This document shows positions 15,178-23,896 of a stretch of 29,499 nt of DNA, piece after piece (within the stretch, counting starts at the first letter, position 1; each line of letters opens with the position of its first letter). The notes under the pieces are model-generated. The model saw only the letters and a list, made by a program, of their open reading frames with translations, did not search any database and was not told the DNA's origin. The stretch lies in assembly GCA_031266385.1 (NCBI GenBank), contig JAISBC010000013.1, positions 1 through 29,499 of the forward strand, given 5' to 3'. This DNA comes from Holosporales bacterium (lineage in GTDB: Bacteria; Pseudomonadota; Alphaproteobacteria; RUG11792). A program made the translations under genes and the position numbers.

Positions 15178-15921
15178 ATGAGGTTATTAGTCGTTGAGGA
15201 CGAGGTCAGCATAGCGCATAGGATCGAATCGGCCTGTTCTTCCGATGGTCTTCTGTGTCACCTCGTTTCGACTGGAACTGAAGCCCTCGAAATGTTGAAG
15301 TTCTATGATTATGAAGCCGTCATCTTGGATTTAGTTCTACCGGATATCAATGGATTCGAAATTATATCTCGTATTAGGGCCATAAAAAATATGACCCCAA
15401 TAATAATTTTGTCGGGTTTAAGTTCTATCGATGACAAGGTAAAATGCCTGACCCTCGGGGCCGATGACTATCTAACGAAGCCCTTCAGCAAGGTTGAATT
15501 ATTGGCACGGATTTACGCCATTATTCGCAGGACTTCTGGGCATTCGTCATCGGTCATCAGTATCGGCCCTCTGGAGGTGGATCTAAAACGCAGGTGCGTG
15601 AGGGTAAATGGAGTTGAGATATCGTTGACTGGGAAGGAATATTCCATCCTCGAGTTATTGGCCCTGAAGAAAGGCTCTGTCCTGGCCAAGGAGACTTTTT
15701 TGAATCACATATACGGCGGGATGGATGAGCCGGAAGTGAAAATCATCGACGTTTTTATCTGCAAGCTCCGGAAGAAAATAGCCGAGCTGACCGGAGGCCT
15801 CAATTTCATCGAAACGATTTGGGGGAGGGGGTATACGTTACGTGATATCGATGGTGATTCCGATAAGCCGCGAGGTGAGGTCGAGCCATTTCGTCCAATC
15901 GATTCCCTGAAAGTTGGTTGA
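15178..15921 (+). CDS. ctrA: Cell-cycle response regulator CtrA
   Basis: CtrA is the OmpR-type master regulator of the alphaproteobacterial cell cycle, phosphorylated via the CckA-ChpT relay. The receiver domain (1-115) has the acidic pair E8/D9, the phospho-acceptor D51 at the same position as in Caulobacter, and K101 in LTKPFSK. The winged-helix domain (about 125-232) contains the highly conserved LTGKEYSILELLALKKG, LNHIYGGMDEPE and KIIDVFICKLRKKI segments that identify CtrA rather than another OmpR-family member. At 247 residues it is slightly longer than usual, with a variable C-terminal tail. A purine-rich AAAGGGGGGTT precedes the ATG. No TTAA-N7-TTAA box lies upstream. It converges on rbfA with 10 bases between. 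Confidence 0.95.
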   Translation: MRLLVVEDEVSIAHRIESACSSDGLLCHLVSTGTEALEMLKFYDYEAVILDLVLPDINGFEIISRIRAIKNMTPIIILSGLSSIDDKVKCLTLGADDYLTKPFSKVELLARIYAIIRRTSGHSSSVISIGPLEVDLKRRCVRVNGVEISLTGKEYSILELLALKKGSVLAKETFLNHIYGGMDEPEVKIIDVFICKLRKKIAELTGGLNFIETIWGRGYTLRDIDGDSDKPRGEVEPFRPIDSLKVG

Positions 15922-15931
15922 TAAAAAAAGT

Positions 15932-16306
15932 TTACTTCGGATCTTTCTGATTCAACAAAATCTCGATCTTTTTAGCATTTTCGATAGAATCGTCGATTTT
16001 GAACGAGATGTTTGGTACGAATTTCAGTTTCACCTGCTTCGCTATCAGACCTCTGAAATAGTATTTTTGTGACTCAAAAAATCCTAGGGCAGAGTCCCTC
16101 ATGGCGTCATCTGATGTCGTGAAAAAAATGGTAGCATTTCTGAGATCAGGTGATGCACTGACATATGTAATGGTAATCTGACAGGGAGGGCCGATCGGTA
16201 AATCGCCACGTAATATGGCCAGAGCGATGCATTCTCGAATTCTCAGGGCAACCTTGTTTGGGCGTCTATTTTTTCCGTCTTGCCTCTCAGGAATGAATAA
16301 CTCCAA
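15932..16306 (-). CDS. rbfA: Ribosome-binding factor A
   Basis: RbfA binds the 30S subunit and helps 16S rRNA 5'-end maturation. The 124-residue protein has the KH-like core: RIRECIALAILRGDL, the family's SPDLRNATIFF strand (matching 'SxDLxxAxVYV'), the helix LGFFESQKYYFRGLIAKQV with KLKFVPNISFKIDDSIENAKKIEILLN at the end. Size and order match the family. It stands apart from its usual partners infB and truB, which are not in the window, and is divergent from tssK. Confidence 0.9.
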   Translation of the reverse strand: MELFIPERQDGKNRRPNKVALRIRECIALAILRGDLPIGPPCQITITYVSASPDLRNATIFFTTSDDAMRDSALGFFESQKYYFRGLIAKQVKLKFVPNISFKIDDSIENAKKIEILLNQKDPK

Positions 16307-16497
16307 ATTTCCCTCTCAATTGTTTATAAAAAAAAGACTTCATGCACGACGGATGATAACATGTAATTCTCAGCATTTTGGTTCGAAAAAAAGATCTGTT
16401 CGAAGATCAGGTAACAAAGAGATTTGAATTTGCTTGATTTTTGAATAGAATTAGCCAGCGCACGAATCATGTCCTTAAGGTTTGCGACGGAAGAATT

Positions 16498-17868
16498 ATG
16501 AGTCAGAAGTTTGAACAGATTTTTCCGATCCCGCTTGGTATTAACTGGCATGAAGGCATGCTCCTCTCGCAACATCATTTTCAGCAAAGCGATCTTCGCA
16601 GTTTTCAAATTTTAGCGAATCATGTACGACTGCTTTCATCGAATCACTTCGGTGTTCGGCGTCTGCGGATTGATAAGGTCGCTCTGACCGACGGTCTATA
16701 TAGGATCAATGAAATTGAGGCCGTTTTCCCGGACGGCCTAATCTTCAGTTATTTTCCTGAGAAGTTTAAAGGGCTAAAATCTCTTGAGATTGACGTTGCC
16801 GCTGAACTTCCAGAAGATAATCCTGAGGTCACAATCTTCATCACGATTGCCAGGAGTTCTGATGAAATTTCTCCAGTCCTGGGAAATCCGGCCAGATTCT
16901 ATTCGGTGGGTGGATATCCGGTATCCGACGATAATATCAAGGATAATTGCGTCAAGATTCCGCGCCTTTTCCCGAATGCTTTTTTGCATATAGGAACCGA
17001 GCCACCGGAGCTCTGTATAGGATTTCCGCTATGTAAAATAATATTCATCGACGGTGTTTTTAGTGTTAAAAACTGGACACCTCCGTGTTTCTTCATAGAA
17101 AAACATTTCCCACTCTGGCAGAGGTGTTTGACTCTTTCTCAAATCCTCCGGGAAAAGGCCGTGTTTTTGGCGGAAAAGCTGAAGAATGCCACCTCAGATA
17201 CCGTGGCCTCCGATACCCACGGGATTTTATCGCAGATCATGACGGTTCTTCCGGGGTTCGAATCCCTGATATATAGCAACGAAATCAGGCCGTATGATCT
17301 ATATCATCAATTGGCCGATATTTTGGGAAGAGTTTCGGCCTTGATTCCAACGGAAATTCCGCCGGTCATGCAGCCATACGATCACTGTAATATCGATGAC
17401 CGCATATATTGCGTTATAAAGCTGATAGAACGATATGTTTCCGTCATCGAGAGAGGATTCGCCGTTATTCGCTTCAATCATAAGGAAAGGTTTTTCTACC
17501 ACTATTTTGGAGATGGTGATTTCAGCAGATGTGTGTCCGGGAAGATTTATGTTGGAGTTCGCGGAGATAAATTCACGAATGTATCCGATCTCGAGAAATG
17601 GGTAGAAAATGCTGTCATCGTTTCGGATTTTGCTCTCGAAATTGTCAGGACGAATAGAGTCAAGGGAGCCGAGAGGACGCAGCTGAAGCGAGAGATTGTC
17701 TCAAAAATCTTACCGGGAGTTGGAGTTATGATGTTCGAAATCGACATAAACCCGAGATTTATCAGAGGAGGGCAGAACATCCATATATTCAATCCAGGAG
17801 ACGGCCCAGATTCGAGGCCGGTAGAGGTAATCTTGTATCTACCGAGAGAGCCGGATGGAGGGAGTTAA
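16498..17868 (+). CDS. tssK: Type VI secretion baseplate protein TssK
   Basis: TssK (VasE/ImpJ) is a trimeric adaptor linking the T6SS baseplate to the TssL/TssM membrane complex. The hallmark WHEGMLLSQHHFQQ is at residues 17-30, and the rest fits the family: an N-terminal shoulder domain, a helical middle (about 220-330) and a C-terminal domain that binds TssL (to residue 456). I start it at the ATG at 16498, preceded by GACGGAAG; the frame upstream lacks an ATG. The stop is directly followed by the tssL GTG, so the genes are co-translated. Confidence 0.92.
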   Translation: MSQKFEQIFPIPLGINWHEGMLLSQHHFQQSDLRSFQILANHVRLLSSNHFGVRRLRIDKVALTDGLYRINEIEAVFPDGLIFSYFPEKFKGLKSLEIDVAAELPEDNPEVTIFITIARSSDEISPVLGNPARFYSVGGYPVSDDNIKDNCVKIPRLFPNAFLHIGTEPPELCIGFPLCKIIFIDGVFSVKNWTPPCFFIEKHFPLWQRCLTLSQILREKAVFLAEKLKNATSDTVASDTHGILSQIMTVLPGFESLIYSNEIRPYDLYHQLADILGRVSALIPTEIPPVMQPYDHCNIDDRIYCVIKLIERYVSVIERGFAVIRFNHKERFFYHYFGDGDFSRCVSGKIYVGVRGDKFTNVSDLEKWVENAVIVSDFALEIVRTNRVKGAERTQLKREIVSKILPGVGVMMFEIDINPRFIRGGQNIHIFNPGDGPDSRPVEVILYLPREPDGGS

Positions 17869-18684
17869 GTGAGTTTTTCGGCCAGTGAAAGCGCCGTAGT
17901 ACACGGATTCCAGTCGTTTTATTATGAATTATTACGCCAAAAGGAGAGGGCTCTGAGCCTGTTTTTTTCACCTCCATCCCAGGATCCCCCAGATTCAAAT
18001 GATGACGGAGGAATCGATGATGAATCCACAGAACACAACGAAATTGAAGGAGCAATCGTCACGATTCAGAAAAAATTAATGACAATCATAGACTCAGCCT
18101 CAGAAATTATTGCCACTAAGTCGAGGCTATCTCCTCGTTTGGTCGCGGATGCCAAATATATCATGACGACATTAACCGATGAGATTTTTATTAACTTGAG
18201 GTGGGATGGTGCGAAATATTGGAGATTTTCCCTCCTAGAAAAACAATTTTTTCAATCTGAAGTAGCGGGCGATAGATTTTTTAAGATGCTGGATGAAATT
18301 ATATATACCCTAGATAACGAAGAAATGGCATTCTTGTATTTGATGTCATTGAGCCTCGGGTTCAAGGGGCGATACCGAGATATCGATGGATCGAGTGATC
18401 ACATCTCCTGGTATAAGGACCGTCTCTATTCCATACTTCACAGTAAATCATCGCGTCTATTTTATCCGGGACGTTATCATCTGATTGAATCTTGTTATGA
18501 ATACACTGATTCCGAAGGTAACAATGCAATTTTACCGGATGCAAAGTTTTGGTCATGGTGTATAACGACCGTCGTTTTCATCTATATAGCTATTTCATAT
18601 TGCGTCTGGTATAGCATCACTGATGATATCAGTGACATCCTCGAAAAAATTGTTGACCAGACTAGGCAGGGGCCGCTGGTATGA
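17869..18684 (+). CDS. tssL: Type VI secretion membrane protein TssL (DotU)
   Basis: TssL/DotU is a tail-anchored inner-membrane protein whose cytoplasmic hook binds TssK and TssM. The 271-residue protein has the conserved region ATKSRLSPRLVADAKYIMTTLTDEIFI, the FLYLMSLSLGFKGRY signature (about 154-168) and a single C-terminal membrane helix (about 222-245, FWSWCITTVVFIYIAISYCVWY). An acidic low-complexity insert (about 45-62) is unusual. The start is GTG at 17869, directly after the tssK TAA, with GGAGGGAG upstream. No peptidoglycan-binding OmpA extension is present. It overlaps tssM by four bases. Confidence 0.9.
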   Translation: MSFSASESAVVHGFQSFYYELLRQKERALSLFFSPPSQDPPDSNDDGGIDDESTEHNEIEGAIVTIQKKLMTIIDSASEIIATKSRLSPRLVADAKYIMTTLTDEIFINLRWDGAKYWRFSLLEKQFFQSEVAGDRFFKMLDEIIYTLDNEEMAFLYLMSLSLGFKGRYRDIDGSSDHISWYKDRLYSILHSKSSRLFYPGRYHLIESCYEYTDSEGNNAILPDAKFWSWCITTVVFIYIAISYCVWYSITDDISDILEKIVDQTRQGPLV

Positions 18685-21600
18685 ATTTTTTGGATACCTT
18701 CGCGAACTGGATAACGGGTGGGCCATTTTCACTACCCGTTCTGATTGCCGTCGTTTTATCGGTCGCCTTTATGGCGATGCTACTCGTTACGATCTTCACT
18801 CTGGTCTCTATGAAGCGCGCAGAACTGAAGGCGAAGAAGGTGGTCGACCTGCCTCCATCTGCAATTAGAAATGAGGATGATGAAAACAGAGATGACGATC
18901 CGCAGATCGATGAAAACGCGACGAAACCACCGCCAATTGGAGAATGGTTAAATCAGTATCTTATCAAGAAGGGATACATCAGGGTCAATAGTATAGTTCG
19001 CTCATTCTTCAAGACCATGGAATTCCTGAAATCATCACTCGGGATTGGGTACAAATATAAACTACCATGGTACGTGATAATCGGAACCGAGGGAGCCGGG
19101 AAGTCATCGCTATTGGGCGGGTTTACTCACGAAGAAATTTATGATGATTCTGATGGGGATTCTAGCTGTACCTGGTGGTTCCTTAAAAATGGTGTAGTCC
19201 TTGATGTTAAGGGATCGATTTTCCTCCCGAAGATTGGATTTAATGCTGATGAACGAAGCTGGAATATAATCCTGAATATGCTGGCTCGGTATCGGGGCGC
19301 AAAGCCATTGAATGGTCTGATTCTGACGATCCCGGCGGATGAGCTGTATGGAAAAAATAAATTTCCTATAGATGAAATAAAAAAACGAGCCCTGTTTATC
19401 GCGAGGAAATTGAATTTTGCTCAAAATTATTTGGGGATGAAGTTGCCGGTTTATGTGGTTGTTACGAAAACCGATATCGTCCCTGGATTCCAGAGTTTTT
19501 GCTCAGAAATTCCAGTCAGGAATAGGGCGAATATGCTCGGATGGTCTTCTCCATTTTCTGGTAACACGGTTTTTACATCGAGAATTCTTGATGATGCATT
19601 CGCTTTTCTCGAGGATGAACTCAATGAAATTAGGATGGAGATATTCTCGGAAAGTTCAGTTACGACGACACGTGATGGTGTATTCGTTTTTCCGAGTGAA
19701 TTATTAACGATTAAAGAATCATTAAAATGCTATATAGAAACTATTTTTAAATCTTCATCTGTCGAAGAAAAATTTTACTTCCGGGGATTTTATTTTACCG
19801 GTGATAGCAAGATGGTGCCCCTTCTCCAATTCGATCAATCGAATCAAAGTGGAGAGACGATGGCGATTATGGGGACTCCAGATGCCGATATCAATGAAGC
19901 CGGAATTACCACGGCGGCCGTTTTAGATGATCAATTTGCGGCAAAAAAGATTTTTTTCTTCGAAGATCTTTTATTGAAAAAGATTTTCATGGAGGATGGG
20001 ATTGCTGCTCCGATGCTGTCCAAGGTCCATCAAACCAATAAATCGATATTTATCGCAAAGATTTCGACGGCGGCTTTCGTCGTGATCGGAAGTTATGGGC
20101 TGTTTAGTGCTAAGGATAAGCTAAAGCAAAGCAAGGATACGTTATTTCCGACGCTTTTCAAGATATCATCACTCATGAAAAGTGCTAGCGATCTAACATT
20201 CAAGAATTTAAATAATAATGGTAACGAAATACTGGCCGAATGCACGAATCAGCTATTATCAATGATGAATCAGATAAATTACGCTAGGTTTTCGTCGATA
20301 TTCGTTCCGGCTTCATGGCTTGGATCGATCGATAGTAATCTCAAGGAAACGCTCCGAGCATCATATCAAAAAGTAGTAGTTAGAACTATTTATATGAATC
20401 TCTTATTGCGTGCCAGGATGTTTCTTAATACGAAAACCACCTCTCGGTCATCCAGTATTTCGGAAGTCCTCAATCCGAGTAATAGCAAGGAATATACGGC
20501 TATGAAGGAATATATTTTCGGATTAATTGAGCTCGAGAAGAATATAAAGCGATTCGATTCATTGAGGAGTTCTGGAGATCCTAACGATTTAAATGATCTG
20601 ATTGATTATGTATTTCACGGCTGTTTATCGAAGGAATTTTTGGATAACTATCAGCAATTCAGAAGAATTTTGATGAATACACCATTTCCATCGATCAACC
20701 TAACTCCATATAGACAAACGGCATATAGCGTATTGATCGATTTGTTTCAGGCATATGTAGATACGATTTTTACATCCAAATCTGAAAATAGCGTAGTCTC
20801 TATGCTTAATAAATTCATAGATCATCTTACTCATCAGCAAATCAAAAAAGTCCCAGACCTCAGCGAGATGCGTAATTTTGCGAAGGAATTAGAAATTGTC
20901 TGCGAGCAACTTGGGGAAGAAGGGAAGACTTGGCTGGATAATAATATTTTCATTCCAGATAAAGAATTCGATGGATTTTTGGATGGAGTAGAAACTTTAT
21001 TCGGCAAAGATGTGGCTCAAAAACTCCTCGATATTACGGCCGTTAATTTCGGATATCTAAAGTCAAAAATTTCTGAATTTAACAATATGTTAAATCGAAG
21101 TACGGATTCTGGAAAATCAAAAAAAGAACCCGAGAGTTTATCTTCTGGGATTTTCCTTATGAATCGCTGCCTGATGGCGCTTTTTTCTGAGCCCTTCATG
21201 GAAATTCCAGGTGATTACAGATTAATTACCGAGATTCCCGAGGGAAAAATGTTTTTCTGGGACGATGAATTGGTGCAAAAAGCATATGAAATCGGCCAAT
21301 GCTTCGTGAAATTTTCATCGACCACAATCAAAGATTTTCCGAGATTCATGCAGGAAGGCATTTTGCTGGCGGCGAAGGCCAATATGATCGCAGTAATTAA
21401 CGGCACCATCGCTAAGGCCCAGAGTATAGTCGATTCCCCGGCGGCGATGACTTCGGAGATAACATCCGAGGAGATTCTGCAGAAACAGGTCGCCGAACTT
21501 AAAGGAGTTGCCCCGCGCTTCGTGAGTCTCCTCAAAATATTGCGAGACGATAAGCTGGGATTCGTTTTCGGAAATTTGAGGGGAGTCCTGAATAGGGTTG

Positions 21601-23207
21601 CATTTTCTCTGTTGGGGCACGTCGATTCCCTCCTGGACAAACAACAGCCATACTGTCCGCAAGATTTGACGTTTAGATCCTGGAATGGTGAACAAGGAGC
21701 TGGTCTGTTGGCATATTCTTCTGCTGATTCCGAAGAATTGGCCCTCTATGTTCAGCTACAACAGAGCGTCATCGAAAGATTAGCGCTAGATTTCGCGGGA
21801 ATTATAGTTGATTTTTTGAATTCAGAAGTAGTCTTCGATCAGAATCAGGGAGAGCACAGACTATTAACGAAGTGGACGAGAATTGTAGAAAGTATGAGAA
21901 GTTTTAGGAAAAGAAATCCGGCCAGTTCGGTGGCGGCCGTAGAGAGATTTATTAAGGGGACATTGAATGGTTATACCATCGATAATATCACCTCCAAGAT
22001 ATCGCTTGACGATATAAAGAAAGGATCTGGTGACTATTTTCTGAATATTATTAGGGAAATTAAAAAGGGCATCATGTCGCGGGCCGAGATCCTACTCAGG
22101 AGGAGGAATATCGAAAGGTATAATGCATTGAGAAATTATTATTCGAAACATCTCGATGGTCGATTTCCATTTGCAAATTATGATAAATCCCAGAGGACGG
22201 CGAACGATGCTGATTTAGATGCTGTCCGAGAATTCTTCAAGATGTACGATGAGTTTGGTGGGACTCCAGAGGCCGTCCTTGATCAGATATATCAGCTCGG
22301 CGAAGACTCTATTAAACCATATGAATTTTTGAAAAGACTTCATGAGATTAGGTTGTTTTTTGGTGATTCTCTTGGAGCCAATCAGAGGGATGGAATAAAG
22401 GTCAGCCTTGAAGCCGATTTCATGGTGAATAAAAGGGAAGAGGCCAATACAGATTATTTGGTTTCTCGGATCTTTAAACCTAATAACGATGCGAAGATCG
22501 AACCGATTACACAAGATAAGACAGCAATCTGGTATTTCGGAGATCCTATCGAAATTTATTTCAGATGGGCGACTGGTGATGATCAGGCCCCGCATCCGGT
22601 CTCTGATCCCAAAGATCCGGATATAATCCTTAGTGAAACGGGGGCGACCGTTCAATGTGTGGGAAACTGGGCAGTCCTTAGGTTTCTTCAAAAATATAAG
22701 GCGGATGCTGTGAGTCCGGACCAAACCTCTTCAAATCAAGTTGTGTTGAGTTTCAAAATTCCATTGAGTGATGCGAAGATTGCCAAAGTATATGTTGGAA
22801 TCAAAGCATCGGTGCCAAAAAAGCCAGGAGATCCGTCGTCATCGGTAGTTAAGATCCCAATCGTGCCACCCGGGAATATGCCGGAAATTCCAAGCTCTGT
22901 CTCGGCCATCGCGAATGAGGCGGTCCTGGCTTCGCGCTTCACGGAAACTGGTTTTGAAAAACCGGATATTATTCAGGAGGTTGCCGAAGAAGAAATCGAT
23001 GAACCAGACCAACAGGATTCCCCATCGAAGCAGAAAAAAAATTCTCCGAAAAAAGTAAAAAAATCGAAGAAACAGGCGGAAGAGCCGAAAAAGAAGGCAG
23101 ACACTGAAAGTGAGAAAATTGAGCAAATTTTGGAATCGGATGATAATAAACAGAGTGGGGCAGGGGAGAGCCCACTCATCGAAATTTCATCCGAACCTAT
23201 AGAATAA
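18681..23207 (+). CDS. tssM: Type VI secretion membrane protein TssM (IcmF)
   Basis: TssM/IcmF spans the inner membrane and reaches through the periplasm to TssJ, forming the T6SS envelope channel. The protein has an N-terminal membrane helix (about 16-42), a cytoplasmic NTPase domain with intact Walker A GTEGAGKS (135-142) and TKTD guanine-type motif, a further hydrophobic helix (about 455-475, AKISTAAFVVIGSYGLFSA) and a long periplasmic part with the IcmF-related and C-terminal beta domains. At 1508 residues it is longer than usual (about 1100-1300), in part from a final 80-residue Lys/Glu/Ser-rich tail with repeated KK clusters. I count only two clear membrane helices where three are typical. 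It is the last gene of the tssKLM operon. Confidence 0.92.
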   Translation: MNFLDTFANWITGGPFSLPVLIAVVLSVAFMAMLLVTIFTLVSMKRAELKAKKVVDLPPSAIRNEDDENRDDDPQIDENATKPPPIGEWLNQYLIKKGYIRVNSIVRSFFKTMEFLKSSLGIGYKYKLPWYVIIGTEGAGKSSLLGGFTHEEIYDDSDGDSSCTWWFLKNGVVLDVKGSIFLPKIGFNADERSWNIILNMLARYRGAKPLNGLILTIPADELYGKNKFPIDEIKKRALFIARKLNFAQNYLGMKLPVYVVVTKTDIVPGFQSFCSEIPVRNRANMLGWSSPFSGNTVFTSRILDDAFAFLEDELNEIRMEIFSESSVTTTRDGVFVFPSELLTIKESLKCYIETIFKSSSVEEKFYFRGFYFTGDSKMVPLLQFDQSNQSGETMAIMGTPDADINEAGITTAAVLDDQFAAKKIFFFEDLLLKKIFMEDGIAAPMLSKVHQTNKSIFIAKISTAAFVVIGSYGLFSAKDKLKQSKDTLFPTLFKISSLMKSASDLTFKNLNNNGNEILAECTNQLLSMMNQINYARFSSIFVPASWLGSIDSNLKETLRASYQKVVVRTIYMNLLLRARMFLNTKTTSRSSSISEVLNPSNSKEYTAMKEYIFGLIELEKNIKRFDSLRSSGDPNDLNDLIDYVFHGCLSKEFLDNYQQFRRILMNTPFPSINLTPYRQTAYSVLIDLFQAYVDTIFTSKSENSVVSMLNKFIDHLTHQQIKKVPDLSEMRNFAKELEIVCEQLGEEGKTWLDNNIFIPDKEFDGFLDGVETLFGKDVAQKLLDITAVNFGYLKSKISEFNNMLNRSTDSGKSKKEPESLSSGIFLMNRCLMALFSEPFMEIPGDYRLITEIPEGKMFFWDDELVQKAYEIGQCFVKFSSTTIKDFPRFMQEGILLAAKANMIAVINGTIAKAQSIVDSPAAMTSEITSEEILQKQVAELKGVAPRFVSLLKILRDDKLGFVFGNLRGVLNRVAFSLLGHVDSLLDKQQPYCPQDLTFRSWNGEQGAGLLAYSSADSEELALYVQLQQSVIERLALDFAGIIVDFLNSEVVFDQNQGEHRLLTKWTRIVESMRSFRKRNPASSVAAVERFIKGTLNGYTIDNITSKISLDDIKKGSGDYFLNIIREIKKGIMSRAEILLRRRNIERYNALRNYYSKHLDGRFPFANYDKSQRTANDADLDAVREFFKMYDEFGGTPEAVLDQIYQLGEDSIKPYEFLKRLHEIRLFFGDSLGANQRDGIKVSLEADFMVNKREEANTDYLVSRIFKPNNDAKIEPITQDKTAIWYFGDPIEIYFRWATGDDQAPHPVSDPKDPDIILSETGATVQCVGNWAVLRFLQKYKADAVSPDQTSSNQVVLSFKIPLSDAKIAKVYVGIKASVPKKPGDPSSSVVKIPIVPPGNMPEIPSSVSAIANEAVLASRFTETGFEKPDIIQEVAEEEIDEPDQQDSPSKQKKNSPKKVKKSKKQAEEPKKKADTESEKIEQILESDDNKQSGAGESPLIEISSEPIE

Positions 23208-23209
23208 CT

Positions 23210-23224
23210 TTAATTTTTAATTAA
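23210..23224. promoter_or_regulatory. CtrA-type box TTAA-N7-TTAA
   Basis: TTAA-TTTTTAA-TTAA lies just after the tssM stop and about 50 bases upstream of the next gene. The local sequence is very AT-rich, so chance is a serious alternative. Confidence 0.3.
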
Positions 23225-23245
23225 TAAATATCGTATAGCATATTT

Positions 23246-23262
23246 ACAGATAAATTATCTGT
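23246..23262. promoter_or_regulatory. Perfect 17-base palindrome before the 23276 gene
   Basis: ACAGATAA-A-TTATCTGT is a perfect inverted repeat of two 8-base arms with a one-base centre, within 13 bases of the proposed start codon. It looks like an operator for a dimeric regulator. As RNA the centre is too tight for a hairpin unless inner pairs open. Confidence 0.4.
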
Positions 23263-23275
23263 GGTGGCTTGGGAA

Positions 23276-23857
23276 GTGCGAGACAAAATATTATTTGCTA
23301 ATTTGGCGCTAGTATGCGCTTTGTTTTGCTCGAATGTCTCAGGAAGTAGTAAAGCACTGAGTGTAGACGAGCAACGGGTACTGGCTGCTCAAGCGTGTTT
23401 CGATACACTGGATAGAAATGCGAGGAGCATAGTTGGTGGGCCATTCATTACATCCAATAATGGCACACATTCCGTATGCTGGGTTGAATATCGCGGAGGT
23501 GATGTCCCAGATCTTGGTGAATATCAATCAGATAACCTTAATTCCATAGCTAGCTGCGCATCTGCTATCGGCACAGATAATTTCTTGGAAGCGTATGGGC
23601 AAGGATTCATATCAGGATTAAAAGAAGTAGCGGTTGATCCAACCTATCCGCTAACAATTGGAGATCTGAAGCGAACCAATCCCAGGAGCACACTAGCAGC
23701 CTTCAAAAAGGCATCTTTAGATTGGGGACTTCCTGATCCTCTTCGTAGCGTTAATGCTACTGTTACTGCCATGAATGGAGCAATCATCGGTCTGGGAGTC
23801 GTTTGCTTGGTAGGGATTGGGTTTTTCGTCGTGAAATATGCTTTGAAAAAACAATAA
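23276..23857 (+). CDS. Orphan exported protein with C-terminal anchor
   Basis: I do not recognise this protein of about 193 residues. It has an N-terminal signal peptide (RDKILFANLALVCALFCSNVSG), an ectodomain with several cysteines (QACFDTL, SVCWVEY, ASCASAI) and a C-terminal membrane helix (AIIGLGVVCLVGIGFFVVKYALKKQ) ending in a basic tail. That architecture implies an envelope protein held by its C-terminus. The start is uncertain: GTG at 23276 has GGTGG eight bases upstream, while GTG codons at 23261/23264 overlap the palindrome. It follows tssM on the same strand after a short AT-rich gap, so it could be an accessory of the T6SS or separately controlled. Confidence 0.6.
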   Translation: MRDKILFANLALVCALFCSNVSGSSKALSVDEQRVLAAQACFDTLDRNARSIVGGPFITSNNGTHSVCWVEYRGGDVPDLGEYQSDNLNSIASCASAIGTDNFLEAYGQGFISGLKEVAVDPTYPLTIGDLKRTNPRSTLAAFKKASLDWGLPDPLRSVNATVTAMNGAIIGLGVVCLVGIGFFVVKYALKKQ

Positions 23858-23896
23858 GCAGGGTAAGTTTTTTTGTAGTTGTTGGGGGAGGATACG

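Noticed and set aside
21215..21640. Minus-strand frame of 141 codons inside tssM
   Set aside because: Shadow of the tssM frame; no family resemblance.
22215..22724. Long minus-strand frame of 169 codons inside tssM
   Set aside because: It is antisense to a fully conserved coding region, and its composition is what reverse-reading of tssM codons gives.
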